NCBI GenBank assembly: GCA_964530115.1 | Contig: CAZGYD010000059.1 | Coordinates: 1-48,962, forward strand | DNA: 48,962 nucleotides | Reading direction: 5' to 3' | DNA from: Fen-999 sp964530115 | Lineage (GTDB): Bacteria > Pseudomonadota > Gammaproteobacteria > Burkholderiales > Rhodocyclaceae | Shown here: positions 8,925-19,762 of the stretch, piece after piece | Layout of the letters: each line of letters starts with the position of its first letter | Position numbering within the stretch: position 1 is the stretch's first letter | Position numbers and translations under genes: made by a program | The notes under the pieces: model-generated | Seen by the model: the letters and a program-made list of their open reading frames with translations, nothing else | The model's database searches: none | What the model was told of the DNA's origin: nothing

Positions 8925-9581
8925 ATGAAGAAGACGATCCTGTTCATGGCGGCCCTCATTCCCGGCGTGGCCGCCGCCGACGGCCTCGGCCTGACGGCGA
9001 AGCTCGGCACACTGGGTTACGGCGCCGAACTCACGGGCCGCATCACGGACAACAGCAACTGGCGACTCGGCGCCAACGGTTTCAACTATTCGCACACGAC
9101 CACAGAGAGCAACGTCGATTACGACGCCAGGCTCAAGCTGCAGACGGCCTCGCTGCTCGCGGACTACCACCCCTTCGACGGCACCTTCCGCGTCACCGCC
9201 GGCGTCTTCTACAACAAGAACCGTCTCGACCTGACCGGCAAGCCGGCCGCGGGCGGCACCTACGAGATCGACGGCGTCACCTACACGGCGGCCCAGATCG
9301 GCACGCTGACCGGCAAGCTCACCTTCGACAAGACCGCACCCTATGTCGGCATCGGCTGGGGCAACGCGGTCGCCCGTGGCAGCGGCTGGAACTTCGCCAT
9401 GGACATCGGCGCGATTTACCAGGGCAAGCCGAAGTTCGCGCTCACCGCCGACAGCGCGTTCTGCAATGCCGACGCCACCTGCCGGGCCCATCTGGCCAAC
9501 GAGCAGGCCGACGCCGAAGCCAAGCTCGCCGACTACAAGTGGTATCCGGTGATCTCGATCGGCGTCTCCTACCACTTCTGA
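8925..9581 (+). CDS. Small outer-membrane beta-barrel protein
   Basis: This 218-residue protein has a signal peptide (KKTILFMAALIPGVAAA) and a run of alternating polar/apolar strands, such as YGAELTGRITDNSNWRLGA and ASLLADYHPFDGTFRVTAGVFY. It ends in YHF, the C-terminal aromatic signature recognised by the BAM complex. Size suggests an 8-stranded barrel of the OmpW/OprF-N type. Two Cys residues (FCNADATC) could form a disulfide in an extracellular loop. The function is unknown. A good AAGGAG ribosome-binding site precedes the ATG, and a strong terminator follows at 9602. Confidence 0.78.
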   Translation: MKKTILFMAALIPGVAAADGLGLTAKLGTLGYGAELTGRITDNSNWRLGANGFNYSHTTTESNVDYDARLKLQTASLLADYHPFDGTFRVTAGVFYNKNRLDLTGKPAAGGTYEIDGVTYTAAQIGTLTGKLTFDKTAPYVGIGWGNAVARGSGWNFAMDIGAIYQGKPKFALTADSAFCNADATCRAHLANEQADAEAKLADYKWYPVISIGVSYHF

Positions 9582-9601
9582 TTGCGCAAGGCGTATGCTG
9601 C

Positions 9602-9630
9602 GGGGCCGCGGTGCGGCCCCGTATTTATTG
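9602..9630 (+). terminator. Rho-independent terminator after the OMP gene
   Basis: A perfect 8-bp stem GGGGCCGC / GCGGCCCC (9602-9609 and 9613-9620) with a GGT loop is followed by GTATTTATTG. It isolates the defence island from the upstream genes and marks its left edge. Confidence 0.8.
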
Positions 9631-9653
9631 GTAATAATCGTTGTCTCAAGCAC

Positions 9654-12600
9654 ATGAAGCTCGAACGACTCCAGCCCAATGCGGCCGTGCGCGGCATCGT
9701 GCCCAATGCGCTGGTGACAGTCGTCAATGTCCAATGGTTCGGCTCCGAAGCGCTGGAGCTGACTTACAAGACTGCTGACGGCAAGGTCGCCAACGAGCTG
9801 ATCTATCGTCAGGATGAACCGCGCCTTGAAATCGTCGAGCTGGGCCGTCCCTGGAGCTTCGACGGGGACGGTGACTTGTTTCGCCTGGTGTCCGAGGCCC
9901 AGCGTATCCGCCTGGCGCATCTGTTCGATCCGCTGCTCGCCGTTCATTCCTCGGTGGTCGAGCCGCTGCCTCACCAGATCACCGCAGTTTACGAAGCCAT
10001 GCTGCCGCGGCAGCCCCTGCGCTTCCTGCTCGCCGACGACCCTGGCGCAGGCAAGACCATCATGGCCGGCTTGCTCATCAAGGAGCTCGTCGCGCGCGGC
10101 GACCTGCAACGCTGTCTGATCGTCTGTCCCGGCAGCCTCGCCGAACAGTGGCAGGACGAGCTCTATCGGCGCTTCCACCTGCCGTTCGAGATCCTGACCA
10201 ACGACAAGCTCGAAGCGGCGCGCACCGGCAACTGGTTCCTCGAAACCGATCTGGTGATCGCCCGTTTGGACAAGCTATCGCGCAACGAGGACGTGCAGGC
10301 CAAGCTTGCCGCGCCCGACTGCCGCTGGGATCTGGTGGTCTGCGACGAAGCGCACAAGATGTCGGCGACCCACTTCGGCGGCGAGATCAAGTACACCAAG
10401 CGCTATCGGCTCGGGCAGCTCCTTGGTGGACTGACGCGCCACCTGCTCTTGATGACCGCCACGCCCCACAATGGCAAGGAGGCCGATTTCCAGCTCTTCA
10501 TGGCCTTGCTGGACGGCGACCGCTTCGAGGGAAAATATCGTGACGGCGTGCATTCGACCGACGTGGCGGACCTGATGCGCCGCATGGTCAAGGAAGACCT
10601 GCGCAAGTTCGACGGCACGCCGCTCTTTCCGCCCCGCATCGCCTATACCGTGCCGTATCGTCTCTCGGCACCCGAGGCGGCGCTGTACGTGGCGGTCACC
10701 GACTATGTGCGCAACGAATTCAATCGCGCCGAGGCCTTGGAGGACGACAAGCGCGCCGGTACCGTCGGCTTTGCCCTAACCATCCTCCAGCGCCGCCTGG
10801 CCTCCTCTCCGGAAGCCATCCATCAGTCGTTGCACCGCCGGCGCGAACGGCTGGAATCCCGGCTGCGCGAGCTCGAACTAATGCAACGCGCCGGGCAGGT
10901 CGCTGCCGCGGTCGCCAGCGACGACGGCGTGCTCGACAGTGAAGATGCCGAGGATCTGGACGACGCGCCCGATGACGAAGTGGCGGCCGCCGAGGAAAGA
11001 ATCCTCGATCAGGCCACGGCCGCGCGCACGCTCGAAGAACTGCGCATCGAGATCGGCACCCTGGCGCAGCTCGAAGCCCAGGCGCTGGCGGTACGCCGCA
11101 GCGGCACCGACACCAAGTGGACCGAGCTCGCCGGCCTGCTCGGGGAAATCTTCATGCCGGGCGGCTATGCGCATCGTGTCGAAGAACCGCTGTCGCCCCA
11201 TGGCGCGGACGGGATCCCGCCGCCGCGGCCGTCGCCCCACCAAAAGCTGGTGATCTTCACCGAGCACCGCGACACACTCAATTACCTCGAAGACCGCATC
11301 ACCAGGTTCCTCGGCCGCAAGGACGCCGTGGTCGTCATCCACGGTGGGCTCGGCCGGGAAGAGCGCCTCAAGGTGCAGGAATCGTTCAAGCACGATCCGA
11401 CCGTGCAGGTGCTCTTGGCCACCGACGCGGCGGGCGAGGGCATCAATCTGCAGCGTGCGCACCTGATGGTCAATTACGACCTGCCGTGGAACCCCAACCG
11501 GTTGGAGCAGCGTTTCGGCCGCATCCACCGCATCGGCCAGACCGAGGTTTGCTATCTTTGGAACCTGGTCGCCGACGACACGCGCGAGGGCGACGTCTAT
11601 CGCCGCCTGCTCGACAAGCTCGAACAGGCCCGTCAGGCGCTGGGCGGCCGCGTGTTCGACGTGCTTGGCAAGCTCGCCTTCGAAGCCGACGGCAAGGTGA
11701 TGACCCTGCGCGACCTGCTCATCGAGGCGATTCGCTTTGGCGAGCGTCCCGAGACCAAGGCCCATCTCACCACTGTCCTCGACGCTGCGCTGGACAAGGG
11801 CCACTTGCAGACGCTGCTCGAAGAGCGCCAGCTCGTGCATGACAGCTTGGATGCCTCGCGCATCCAGCGCATCCGTGAGGACATGGAACGGGCCGAGGCG
11901 CGTCGCCTGCAACCCTTCTACATCGAATCCTTCTTTCTCGAAGCCTTCAAGCGCCTGGGCGGCAATCTGCGGCAGCGCGAGCCGCGACGCTACGAGATCA
12001 ACCATGTGCCGGTGCAGATACGAAACCGAGACCGGCTGATCGGAATCGGCGAACCGGTGCTGCCGCGCTACGAACGCATCGCTTTCGAGAAAGACCTGGT
12101 CGCCCCGCACGGACAGCCGTTGGCGGCCTTCGTCTGCCCGGGCCATCCCCTGCTCGACGCGGTCATCGATTTGACACTGGAGCGCAACCGCGATCTGCTC
12201 AAGCGCGGCACGGTGCTCGTCGACGAGCGCGACCCGGGCACCCGGCCGCGCGTGCTGTTCTATCTCGAACATGCGATCCAGGACGCCTCTCTCGACCACG
12301 ACGGCAGCCGCCGTATCATTTCCAAGCGCATGTTGTACGTGGAGATGGACGAAACGGGCGGTGCATCCCATGTGCACTACGCGCCTTACCTCGATTTTCG
12401 TCCCCTGGCCGAAGGCGAGCCCGGTGTCGAAGCGCTGCTCGCCCGGCCGGAGTGCCAATGGATCACCCGCGATCTCGAAAAGACCGCTCAGGGATATGCG
12501 GTCGCCCATGTCGTGCCCGAGCACCTGGCTGAGGTGAGAAACCGCAAGCTCGCGCTCATCGCCAAGACCGAGGCGGCGGTCAAGGATCGGCTGACCAAGG

Positions 12601-13247
12601 AAATCAATTACTGGGATTTCCGCGCCGAGGAACTCAAGCTACAGGAGCAGGCCGGCAGACCCAATGCCAAGCTCAACTCCAGTGAAGCCAGGAAGCGCGC
12701 CGATCTCCTGCAGGGCCGCCTGCAAAAGCGCCTCGAAGAACTGCGGCTCGAAGCGCAGATCTCGCCGCTGCCCCCGGTGGTGCTGGGCGGGATGCTGGTC
12801 GTCCCCATCGGGCTCATCCGGCAGATGACGCCTGCCGCTGCGTCGGCACAGACTTTCAACCCGGGCGACAACCGACGGGCGGCCGCCCGTGCGCGCGCCA
12901 TCGTCATGGAGGTCGAGCGCGGCCTCGGCTTCGAGCCCACCGACCGGGAAACCGAAAAGCTCGGCTACGACATCGAAAGCCGCGTGCCGGGCACTGGCCG
13001 CTTGCGCTTCATCGAGGTCAAGGGTCGCGGCAGTGGTGCCTCGACCCTTACCGTCACCCGCAACGAGATTCTCTATTCGCTCAACAAGCCCGAGGACTTC
13101 ATCCTCGCCATCGTCGAGTTTCTTGACGACCGGAACTACAAGGTGCACTACCTGCGGCAGCCCTTCAACCGCGAGCCGGATTTCGGGGTGACCAGCGTCA
13201 ATTACGATTTTGCCGAGCTCTTGGCGCGCGCCGACGTACCACGATGA
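9654..13247 (+). CDS. SNF2-type helicase with C-terminal DUF3883-like domain
   Basis: This 1197-residue protein is a superfamily 2 DNA translocase of the SNF2/RapA type, a common component of defence loci. The N-terminal lobe has Walker A DDPGAGKT (128-135), DEAH (231-234) and LMTATPHNG. The C-terminal lobe has ATDAAGEGINLQRA and the arginine-finger region QRFGRIHRIGQ. An acidic spacer (~420-450) splits the two lobes. The last ~120 residues carry LGYDIESRV and FIEVKGR, resembling DUF3883 or restriction-like EVK nuclease folds. The frame is open back to 9582, but ATG 9654 gives the natural start (MKLERLQPNAAVRG). Only ~24 nt separate it from the terminator; TAATAAT at 9632 may be part of its promoter. 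Confidence 0.88.
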   Translation: MKLERLQPNAAVRGIVPNALVTVVNVQWFGSEALELTYKTADGKVANELIYRQDEPRLEIVELGRPWSFDGDGDLFRLVSEAQRIRLAHLFDPLLAVHSSVVEPLPHQITAVYEAMLPRQPLRFLLADDPGAGKTIMAGLLIKELVARGDLQRCLIVCPGSLAEQWQDELYRRFHLPFEILTNDKLEAARTGNWFLETDLVIARLDKLSRNEDVQAKLAAPDCRWDLVVCDEAHKMSATHFGGEIKYTKRYRLGQLLGGLTRHLLLMTATPHNGKEADFQLFMALLDGDRFEGKYRDGVHSTDVADLMRRMVKEDLRKFDGTPLFPPRIAYTVPYRLSAPEAALYVAVTDYVRNEFNRAEALEDDKRAGTVGFALTILQRRLASSPEAIHQSLHRRRERLESRLRELELMQRAGQVAAAVASDDGVLDSEDAEDLDDAPDDEVAAAEERILDQATAARTLEELRIEIGTLAQLEAQALAVRRSGTDTKWTELAGLLGEIFMPGGYAHRVEEPLSPHGADGIPPPRPSPHQKLVIFTEHRDTLNYLEDRITRFLGRKDAVVVIHGGLGREERLKVQESFKHDPTVQVLLATDAAGEGINLQRAHLMVNYDLPWNPNRLEQRFGRIHRIGQTEVCYLWNLVADDTREGDVYRRLLDKLEQARQALGGRVFDVLGKLAFEADGKVMTLRDLLIEAIRFGERPETKAHLTTVLDAALDKGHLQTLLEERQLVHDSLDASRIQRIREDMERAEARRLQPFYIESFFLEAFKRLGGNLRQREPRRYEINHVPVQIRNRDRLIGIGEPVLPRYERIAFEKDLVAPHGQPLAAFVCPGHPLLDAVIDLTLERNRDLLKRGTVLVDERDPGTRPRVLFYLEHAIQDASLDHDGSRRIISKRMLYVEMDETGGASHVHYAPYLDFRPLAEGEPGVEALLARPECQWITRDLEKTAQGYAVAHVVPEHLAEVRNRKLALIAKTEAAVKDRLTKEINYWDFRAEELKLQEQAGRPNAKLNSSEARKRADLLQGRLQKRLEELRLEAQISPLPPVVLGGMLVVPIGLIRQMTPAAASAQTFNPGDNRRAAARARAIVMEVERGLGFEPTDRETEKLGYDIESRVPGTGRLRFIEVKGRGSGASTLTVTRNEILYSLNKPEDFILAIVEFLDDRNYKVHYLRQPFNREPDFGVTSVNYDFAELLARADVPR

Positions 13248-13377
13248 GGCCGGGAACGCGAAACTGGATTGATGTGAGGCAGCCTATAACACCAGATAAA
13301 CTAGTATCAGATTTGATATTTTGCACAAATCATGCAAATATCGGCATCAAATTTAGCTTGATCCTGGATCAGACATC
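13248..13377. promoter_or_regulatory. AT-rich promoter/operator with nested inverted repeat before rloA-like gene
   Basis: This 130-nt gap is far AT-richer than its surroundings. It contains an inverted repeat GATATTTTGCA (13315-13325) / TGCAAATATC (13333-13342) with one bulged T, nested inside ATTTGAT (13311-13317) / ATCAAAT (13346-13352). Such a nested palindrome close to a start codon (ATG 13378) is typical of an operator, so the ATPase/RloB pair probably has its own promoter. Confidence 0.55.
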
Positions 13378-14664
13378 ATGATCATTGAATTTCGCGTCGG
13401 CAACTATCGCTCGATTGCGGCACCGCAAACCCTCACGATGGCGGCGAGTTCGGACGACCTCCTGACCGAGGATAACGTGGTGGAGGGAGCGACGGAAAAA
13501 TCTCGCCTGTTGCGTCAGGCCGTTATCTATGGTGCCAACGCCGTCGGCAAGAGCAACCTGCTGATGTCAATGGAGGCTTTGCGCAGTTTGGTCATGTTCT
13601 CGGCAGACCTCCAAGAAGGTCAGCCATTGCCCTGGATGACGCCTTTCCGCCTGAACCCGGCCAACGAAGAAACGCCCAGCACTTTCGAGGTTCTCTTCGA
13701 GGAAGAAGGCGTGCGGTACCACTATGCGGTGGCTGCGACGGCTGCGCGCGTGATCACCGAATGGCTGGTTGCCTATCCGCTTGGTCGGCCGCAGCGCTGG
13801 TTCGAGCGGAGTTACGACACAAGCAAGAAGGCTTACGACTGGTGGTTCGGGGCAAGTTTCAAGGGCAGCCGGAGTCAGCGGGAACTCTGGCAGACCTCGA
13901 CGCGCAGCAATGCGTTGTTCCTCTCCACGGCGGTCAAGCTCAACAACGAACAACTCAAACCAGTCTTTCACTGGCTGACCCAGAAACTCATCGTCATTTT
14001 GCCAGGGAAAGTGGATTTCAATCCCACGCTCAGCGTCGACCTGCTGCGCAGCGACAGCGGCCGGGCACGGGTCATGAAATTCCTGCAAGCCGCCGATATC
14101 GGCATCGACCGGCTGGAGTTGCAGGAAACGGACGGATTTCCGCCCCCCCCGTCCGGCATCCCGCTGGAGCCGTGGATGGCCATGCTGTCGCAGATCCCGC
14201 CGGGCACGTCTACGCAGGTGAAATGGGCCAAGGTTGTGGCTTGGCATTCCCGCTCGGATGGTGGCGCCGTACCTTTTGACATGCAGGAGGAATCCGACGG
14301 CACGCGCAAGCTCTTCGAGTTCATCGGCGGCTGGATCAAGGCGCTGGACATCGGGGCCACGCTCTGCGTCGACGAGATCGACCGCAGCCTACATCCCCAT
14401 CTCACACGCATGCTCGTGCAACTGTTCCGCAGCGATACCAACCGCAACAAGGGGCAGTTGATCTTCACGACCCACGATACGACGCTGCTCGATCCCGAGT
14501 TGCTGCGGCGCGACCAGATCTGGTTTGCCGAGAAGAACGAGGAACGCGCCACCACCATCTATCCGTTGCTCGATTACAGCCCGCGCAAGAACGAGAACCT
14601 GGAGCGCGGCTATCTGCTGGGCCGCTACGGGGCGATCCCCTTCGTGGGCGACCTGCGCTTGTGA
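13378..14664 (+). CDS. AAA/ABC-type ATPase, RloA/AbiLi-like
   Basis: This 428-residue ATPase belongs to the AAA_15/AAA_21 (OLD/RecF-like) group. It starts MIIEFRVGNYRSI, typical of the family, with Walker A GANAVGKS (52-59), a split ATPase head with a central insertion, Walker B-like LCVDEIDRSLHPHL (~330) and the H-loop TTHDTTLLD (~365). Together with the next gene it matches the RloA/RloB or AbiL two-gene arrangement found inside restriction loci and as stand-alone abortive-infection systems. The likely role is sensing infection and activating the RloB effector; this is inferred from the family. Confidence 0.82.
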   Translation: MIIEFRVGNYRSIAAPQTLTMAASSDDLLTEDNVVEGATEKSRLLRQAVIYGANAVGKSNLLMSMEALRSLVMFSADLQEGQPLPWMTPFRLNPANEETPSTFEVLFEEEGVRYHYAVAATAARVITEWLVAYPLGRPQRWFERSYDTSKKAYDWWFGASFKGSRSQRELWQTSTRSNALFLSTAVKLNNEQLKPVFHWLTQKLIVILPGKVDFNPTLSVDLLRSDSGRARVMKFLQAADIGIDRLELQETDGFPPPPSGIPLEPWMAMLSQIPPGTSTQVKWAKVVAWHSRSDGGAVPFDMQEESDGTRKLFEFIGGWIKALDIGATLCVDEIDRSLHPHLTRMLVQLFRSDTNRNKGQLIFTTHDTTLLDPELLRRDQIWFAEKNEERATTIYPLLDYSPRKNENLERGYLLGRYGAIPFVGDLRL

Positions 14665-14671
14665 AAGCGTA

Positions 14672-15273
14672 ATGGCGAAGCGCGTTCACATCTCCACCCT
14701 CGATGCCGGCCACCGATCCCGCAGGCAGGCAAGGCAAAAGCCGCAACGCCCGGTCATCCTGATTGTCTGTGAGGGGCAAACCGAAGAAGCCTACTTCCAT
14801 GCGGTCAAGGAGCGTTACCGGCATGCGAAGACCATCAACGTCAAGATCACGCGCGCCCACTCCGATCCCGTCAAAGTGGTCGAAAAAGGCAAAGTGTCGA
14901 ATAAGGACAGGGATTTCGACCGGGTCTACTGCGTTGTCGATGGCGACAAGCCGGATCGGATCGAGCGGGCGCTGAAGCATATCGGGACGAGGGACGATCT
15001 CGACCTCATTGTTTCTACGCCATGCTTCGAGGTCTGGCTGCTCCTGCACTTCGAGAGGAGCGATGCACCGCTCGCTGCGTGCGCGCAAGCCTGTGATCGT
15101 TTGCGGGAACCACACCGCCTGCCCGACTACGCAAAAGGGCTGCGTTACGACTTCATGCAATTGACTGCCCGAATCGACACCGCAATCGACAATGCCGAAT
15201 GGCTCGCCGCGCGTGGGTTGGATAACCCCGCTACCGATCTCCACCGCCTCCTGACCCATATCCGGCCAGCACC

Positions 15274-15277
<4 letters not shown>
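14672..15277 (+). CDS. RloB/AbiLii-like putative nuclease
   Basis: This 201-residue protein shows the RloB family pattern: a basic N-terminus, ILIVCEGQTEEAYFHAV (acidic residue of a Toprim-like fold, ~28-44), FDRVYCVVDGDKPDRI with paired Asp residues, and the STPCFEVWLLLHF segment. RloB proteins are thought to be the toxic nuclease arm of RloAB/AbiL. The ATG at 14672 is 7 nt after the ATPase stop. The frame extends upstream, but that part is out-of-frame overlap with the ATPase. Its TGA overlaps the methylase ATG, coupling the pair to the methylase. Confidence 0.8.
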
Positions 15278-18306
<3,029 letters not shown>

Positions 18307-18316
18307 AGGAGGGATG

Positions 18317-18616
18317 ATGCGCTCAGGTCTGCAACTCGACGATGCGCTGCTGGCCCGTTTCTGCCAAGCACATCATATCCGTCGTCTGTCGCTGTTCGGG
18401 TCGCAACTCAAGGGCACGGCCCGTCCGGACAGCGACATCGACTTGATCGTGGAGTTCGACCCGGAGCACATGCCCGGTCTCATCGGGGTGGCGGCGATGG
18501 AAATCGAGCTCGGGCGCTTGCTCGGGCGCAAGGTCGATCTGCGCACGCCGCGCGATCTGTCGCGCCACTTCCGCGACGAAATCGTGCGGACCGCCGAAGT
18601 GCAGTATGAAGCCTGA
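18317..18616 (+). CDS. MNT-domain nucleotidyltransferase antitoxin (MntA-like)
   Basis: This 99-residue minimal nucleotidyltransferase has the fold signature FGSQLKGTARPDSDIDLIVEF with Gly28-Ser29 and Asp38/Asp40/Asp42. In MntA/HepT systems the MNT protein adds AMP to the HEPN toxin and blocks it. A strong AAGGAGG at 18306-18312 fits ATG 18317 better than ATG 18314. It overlaps the HEPN gene by 11 nt. The pair sits directly behind the methylase stop (10 nt gap). Confidence 0.88.
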   Translation: MRSGLQLDDALLARFCQAHHIRRLSLFGSQLKGTARPDSDIDLIVEFDPEHMPGLIGVAAMEIELGRLLGRKVDLRTPRDLSRHFRDEIVRTAEVQYEA

Positions 18617-18938
18617 GGACCACGTGCGCTGGCAGCACATGATCGAGGCGGCGGAGGACGCCCAGCACTTCGTGGCAGGGCGCGCCCGTGCCGATCTGGA
18701 GACCGACCGGATGCTCTTGTTTGCCATCCTCCGGGCCATCGAGATCATCGGCGAAGCTGCCAACAAAATTTCGCCGGATACGCGGGCGGCGCATGCCGAG
18801 ATTCCGTGGGCGGCCATCATCGGCATGCGCCACCGGCTGGTGCATGCTTATTTCGAGATCGATACCGACATCGTCTGGGTGGCCGTGACGCAAGAATTGC
18901 CTGCTTTGCTGGCCCAGTTGAAGTCCGTCAGGGAATAG
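18606..18938 (+). CDS. HEPN ribonuclease toxin, DUF86/HepT-like
   Basis: This 110-residue all-helical HEPN protein has the catalytic motif R75-x4-H80-x-Y82 (MRHRLVHAYFEID) of HepT RNases. The conserved mid-helix AIEIIGEAANKIS is also typical of DUF86. The toxin is expected to cleave RNA unless its Tyr is AMPylated by the upstream MNT partner. Motif and partner gene are both intact, so the pair is probably functional. Confidence 0.88.
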   Translation: MKPEDHVRWQHMIEAAEDAQHFVAGRARADLETDRMLLFAILRAIEIIGEAANKISPDTRAAHAEIPWAAIIGMRHRLVHAYFEIDTDIVWVAVTQELPALLAQLKSVRE

Positions 18939-18944
18939 CCCGCC

Positions 18945-19046
18945 ATGGCCATCACCAATCACGACCCGGCAGCCAGGCAGACCGCGCGCCTGGCGCAGGA
19001 GGCGCCAGCCGCGGCTGCGCCCCAAAGCGACGACCTATTTGCGTGA
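18945..19046 (+). pseudogene. Chimeric scar 1: DUF499 start joined to a methylase tail
   Basis: This is a 33-codon open frame. The first six residues MAITNH, and the nucleotides coding them, are those that begin the DUF499 gene at 20855. The rest (TARLAQEAPAAAAPQSDDLFA) resembles the C-terminus of the DUF1156 methylase (IARLAREAPQAAAPGTEDMFG) but with many synonymous and some amino-acid differences. The tail is therefore from a different methylase allele than the one at 15274. It directly follows the HEPN stop and ends 11 nt before the second MNT gene, the same relation that the full methylase has to the first MNT gene. Confidence 0.75.
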
Positions 19047-19057
19047 GGAACGCCGAG

Positions 19058-19369
19058 ATGAGCCTGATTGACGAAGCCGTGCGCTGCCTGAGCCGGGAAT
19101 TGCCCGCCGGATCGCGCCTGGTGGTGTTCGGCTCGCAGGCTCGGGGCGATGCGCGCGACGACAGCGATATCGACCTCCTGGTGGTGGAACCGACGGTCAC
19201 CGACCGCTTTGCCGAGATGGCACGCCTGTCCGCGCTGCTGGGCCGTCGGCGGATTCCGGCCGATGTGGTGGTGATGAGTGCCGATGCCTTCGAGCAGCAG
19301 AAGAACGTGACCAATACGCTGGCCTGGCGTGCGGCGCGGGAAGGGCAAATGCATGAGCTCTTCGCTTAA
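19058..19369 (+). CDS. Second MNT-domain nucleotidyltransferase
   Basis: This 103-residue MNT protein has VVFGSQARGDARDDSDIDLLVVE with Gly25-Ser26 and Asp35/Asp37/Asp39. It belongs to a different subgroup from the first MNT, of the kind usually paired with pfam05168-type HEPN proteins. ATG 19058 follows GAGGAACGCCGAG. Its presumed partner immediately downstream has lost its N-terminal part, so this gene may be an orphan antitoxin. Confidence 0.82.
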   Translation: MSLIDEAVRCLSRELPAGSRLVVFGSQARGDARDDSDIDLLVVEPTVTDRFAEMARLSALLGRRRIPADVVVMSADAFEQQKNVTNTLAWRAAREGQMHELFA

Positions 19370-19593
19370 GCACGCACAACCTGGTGATGCTGATCGAACT
19401 GCTGCGCAGCGCGGCCATCGACTTGCCGCCGGATGCGGAAGCGCTGGGCAATCTCACACCGTATTGCGTGGTGCTGCGCTATGAAGACCTGCTCGTCGAT
19501 GCGCCTCCGCCAGCGGATCCCGCCGAATTCGAGGCGGTCGTTTCCCGAACCCTAAGTTGGGCGCAGGCGCGCCTCAATCAGAAACTGGATTGA
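19370..19593 (+). pseudogene. Truncated HEPN-domain protein (N-terminus missing)
   Basis: The frame ending at 19593 encodes THNLVMLIELLRSAAIDLPP, then LTPYCVVLRYEDLL and a terminal helix LSWAQARLNQKLD. This is the second half of a pfam05168-type HEPN protein. The first ~55-60 residues normally seen before the THNL motif are absent; upstream the frame closes at 19354-19356 inside the MNT gene. The only starts are GTG 19384 and ATG 19387, within the remaining helix. I read it as the decapitated toxin of the second MNT/HEPN pair. Confidence 0.75.
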
Positions 19594-19594
19594 T

Positions 19595-19747
19595 ATGGCC
19601 ATTACCAATCACGAGCGCGTCGGCAAGGCGCTGGAACTTCTGAAAACCTGCCTCACGCCCTTCGTCGCGCGCCGCGGCGCCGGGGCCAGACGACCTGTTC
19701 GCCGCGTGAAATGCATGCAAAACGACGATTTTCTATACATGTCGTGA
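19595..19747 (+). pseudogene. Chimeric scar 2: DUF499 start joined to a methylase tail (frame-shifted)
   Basis: This 50-codon frame begins MAITNHERVGKALELLKTCL and runs on to LTPFVAR, closely matching the first ~26 residues of the DUF499 protein (MAITNHERVGKALEHLKAGL, APFVGRE). The DNA then switches to sequence that, read one frame over, gives AAPGPDDLFAA and a stop, the typical end of a DUF1156 methylase. So a second DUF499-start/methylase-end junction lies directly before the Fic gene. The open frame itself is probably not a functional protein. Confidence 0.75.
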
Positions 19748-19755
19748 CCGACGTG
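19738..19755. promoter_or_regulatory. Imperfect inverted repeat before the fic gene
   Basis: CATGTCG (19738-19744) and CGACGTG (19749-19755) form 7-bp arms with one mismatch around TGAC. They lie 8 nt upstream of the fic ATG, within a locally AT-richer stretch. This could be an operator for fic or merely local structure. Confidence 0.3.
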
Positions 19756-19762
19756 CATAAAA

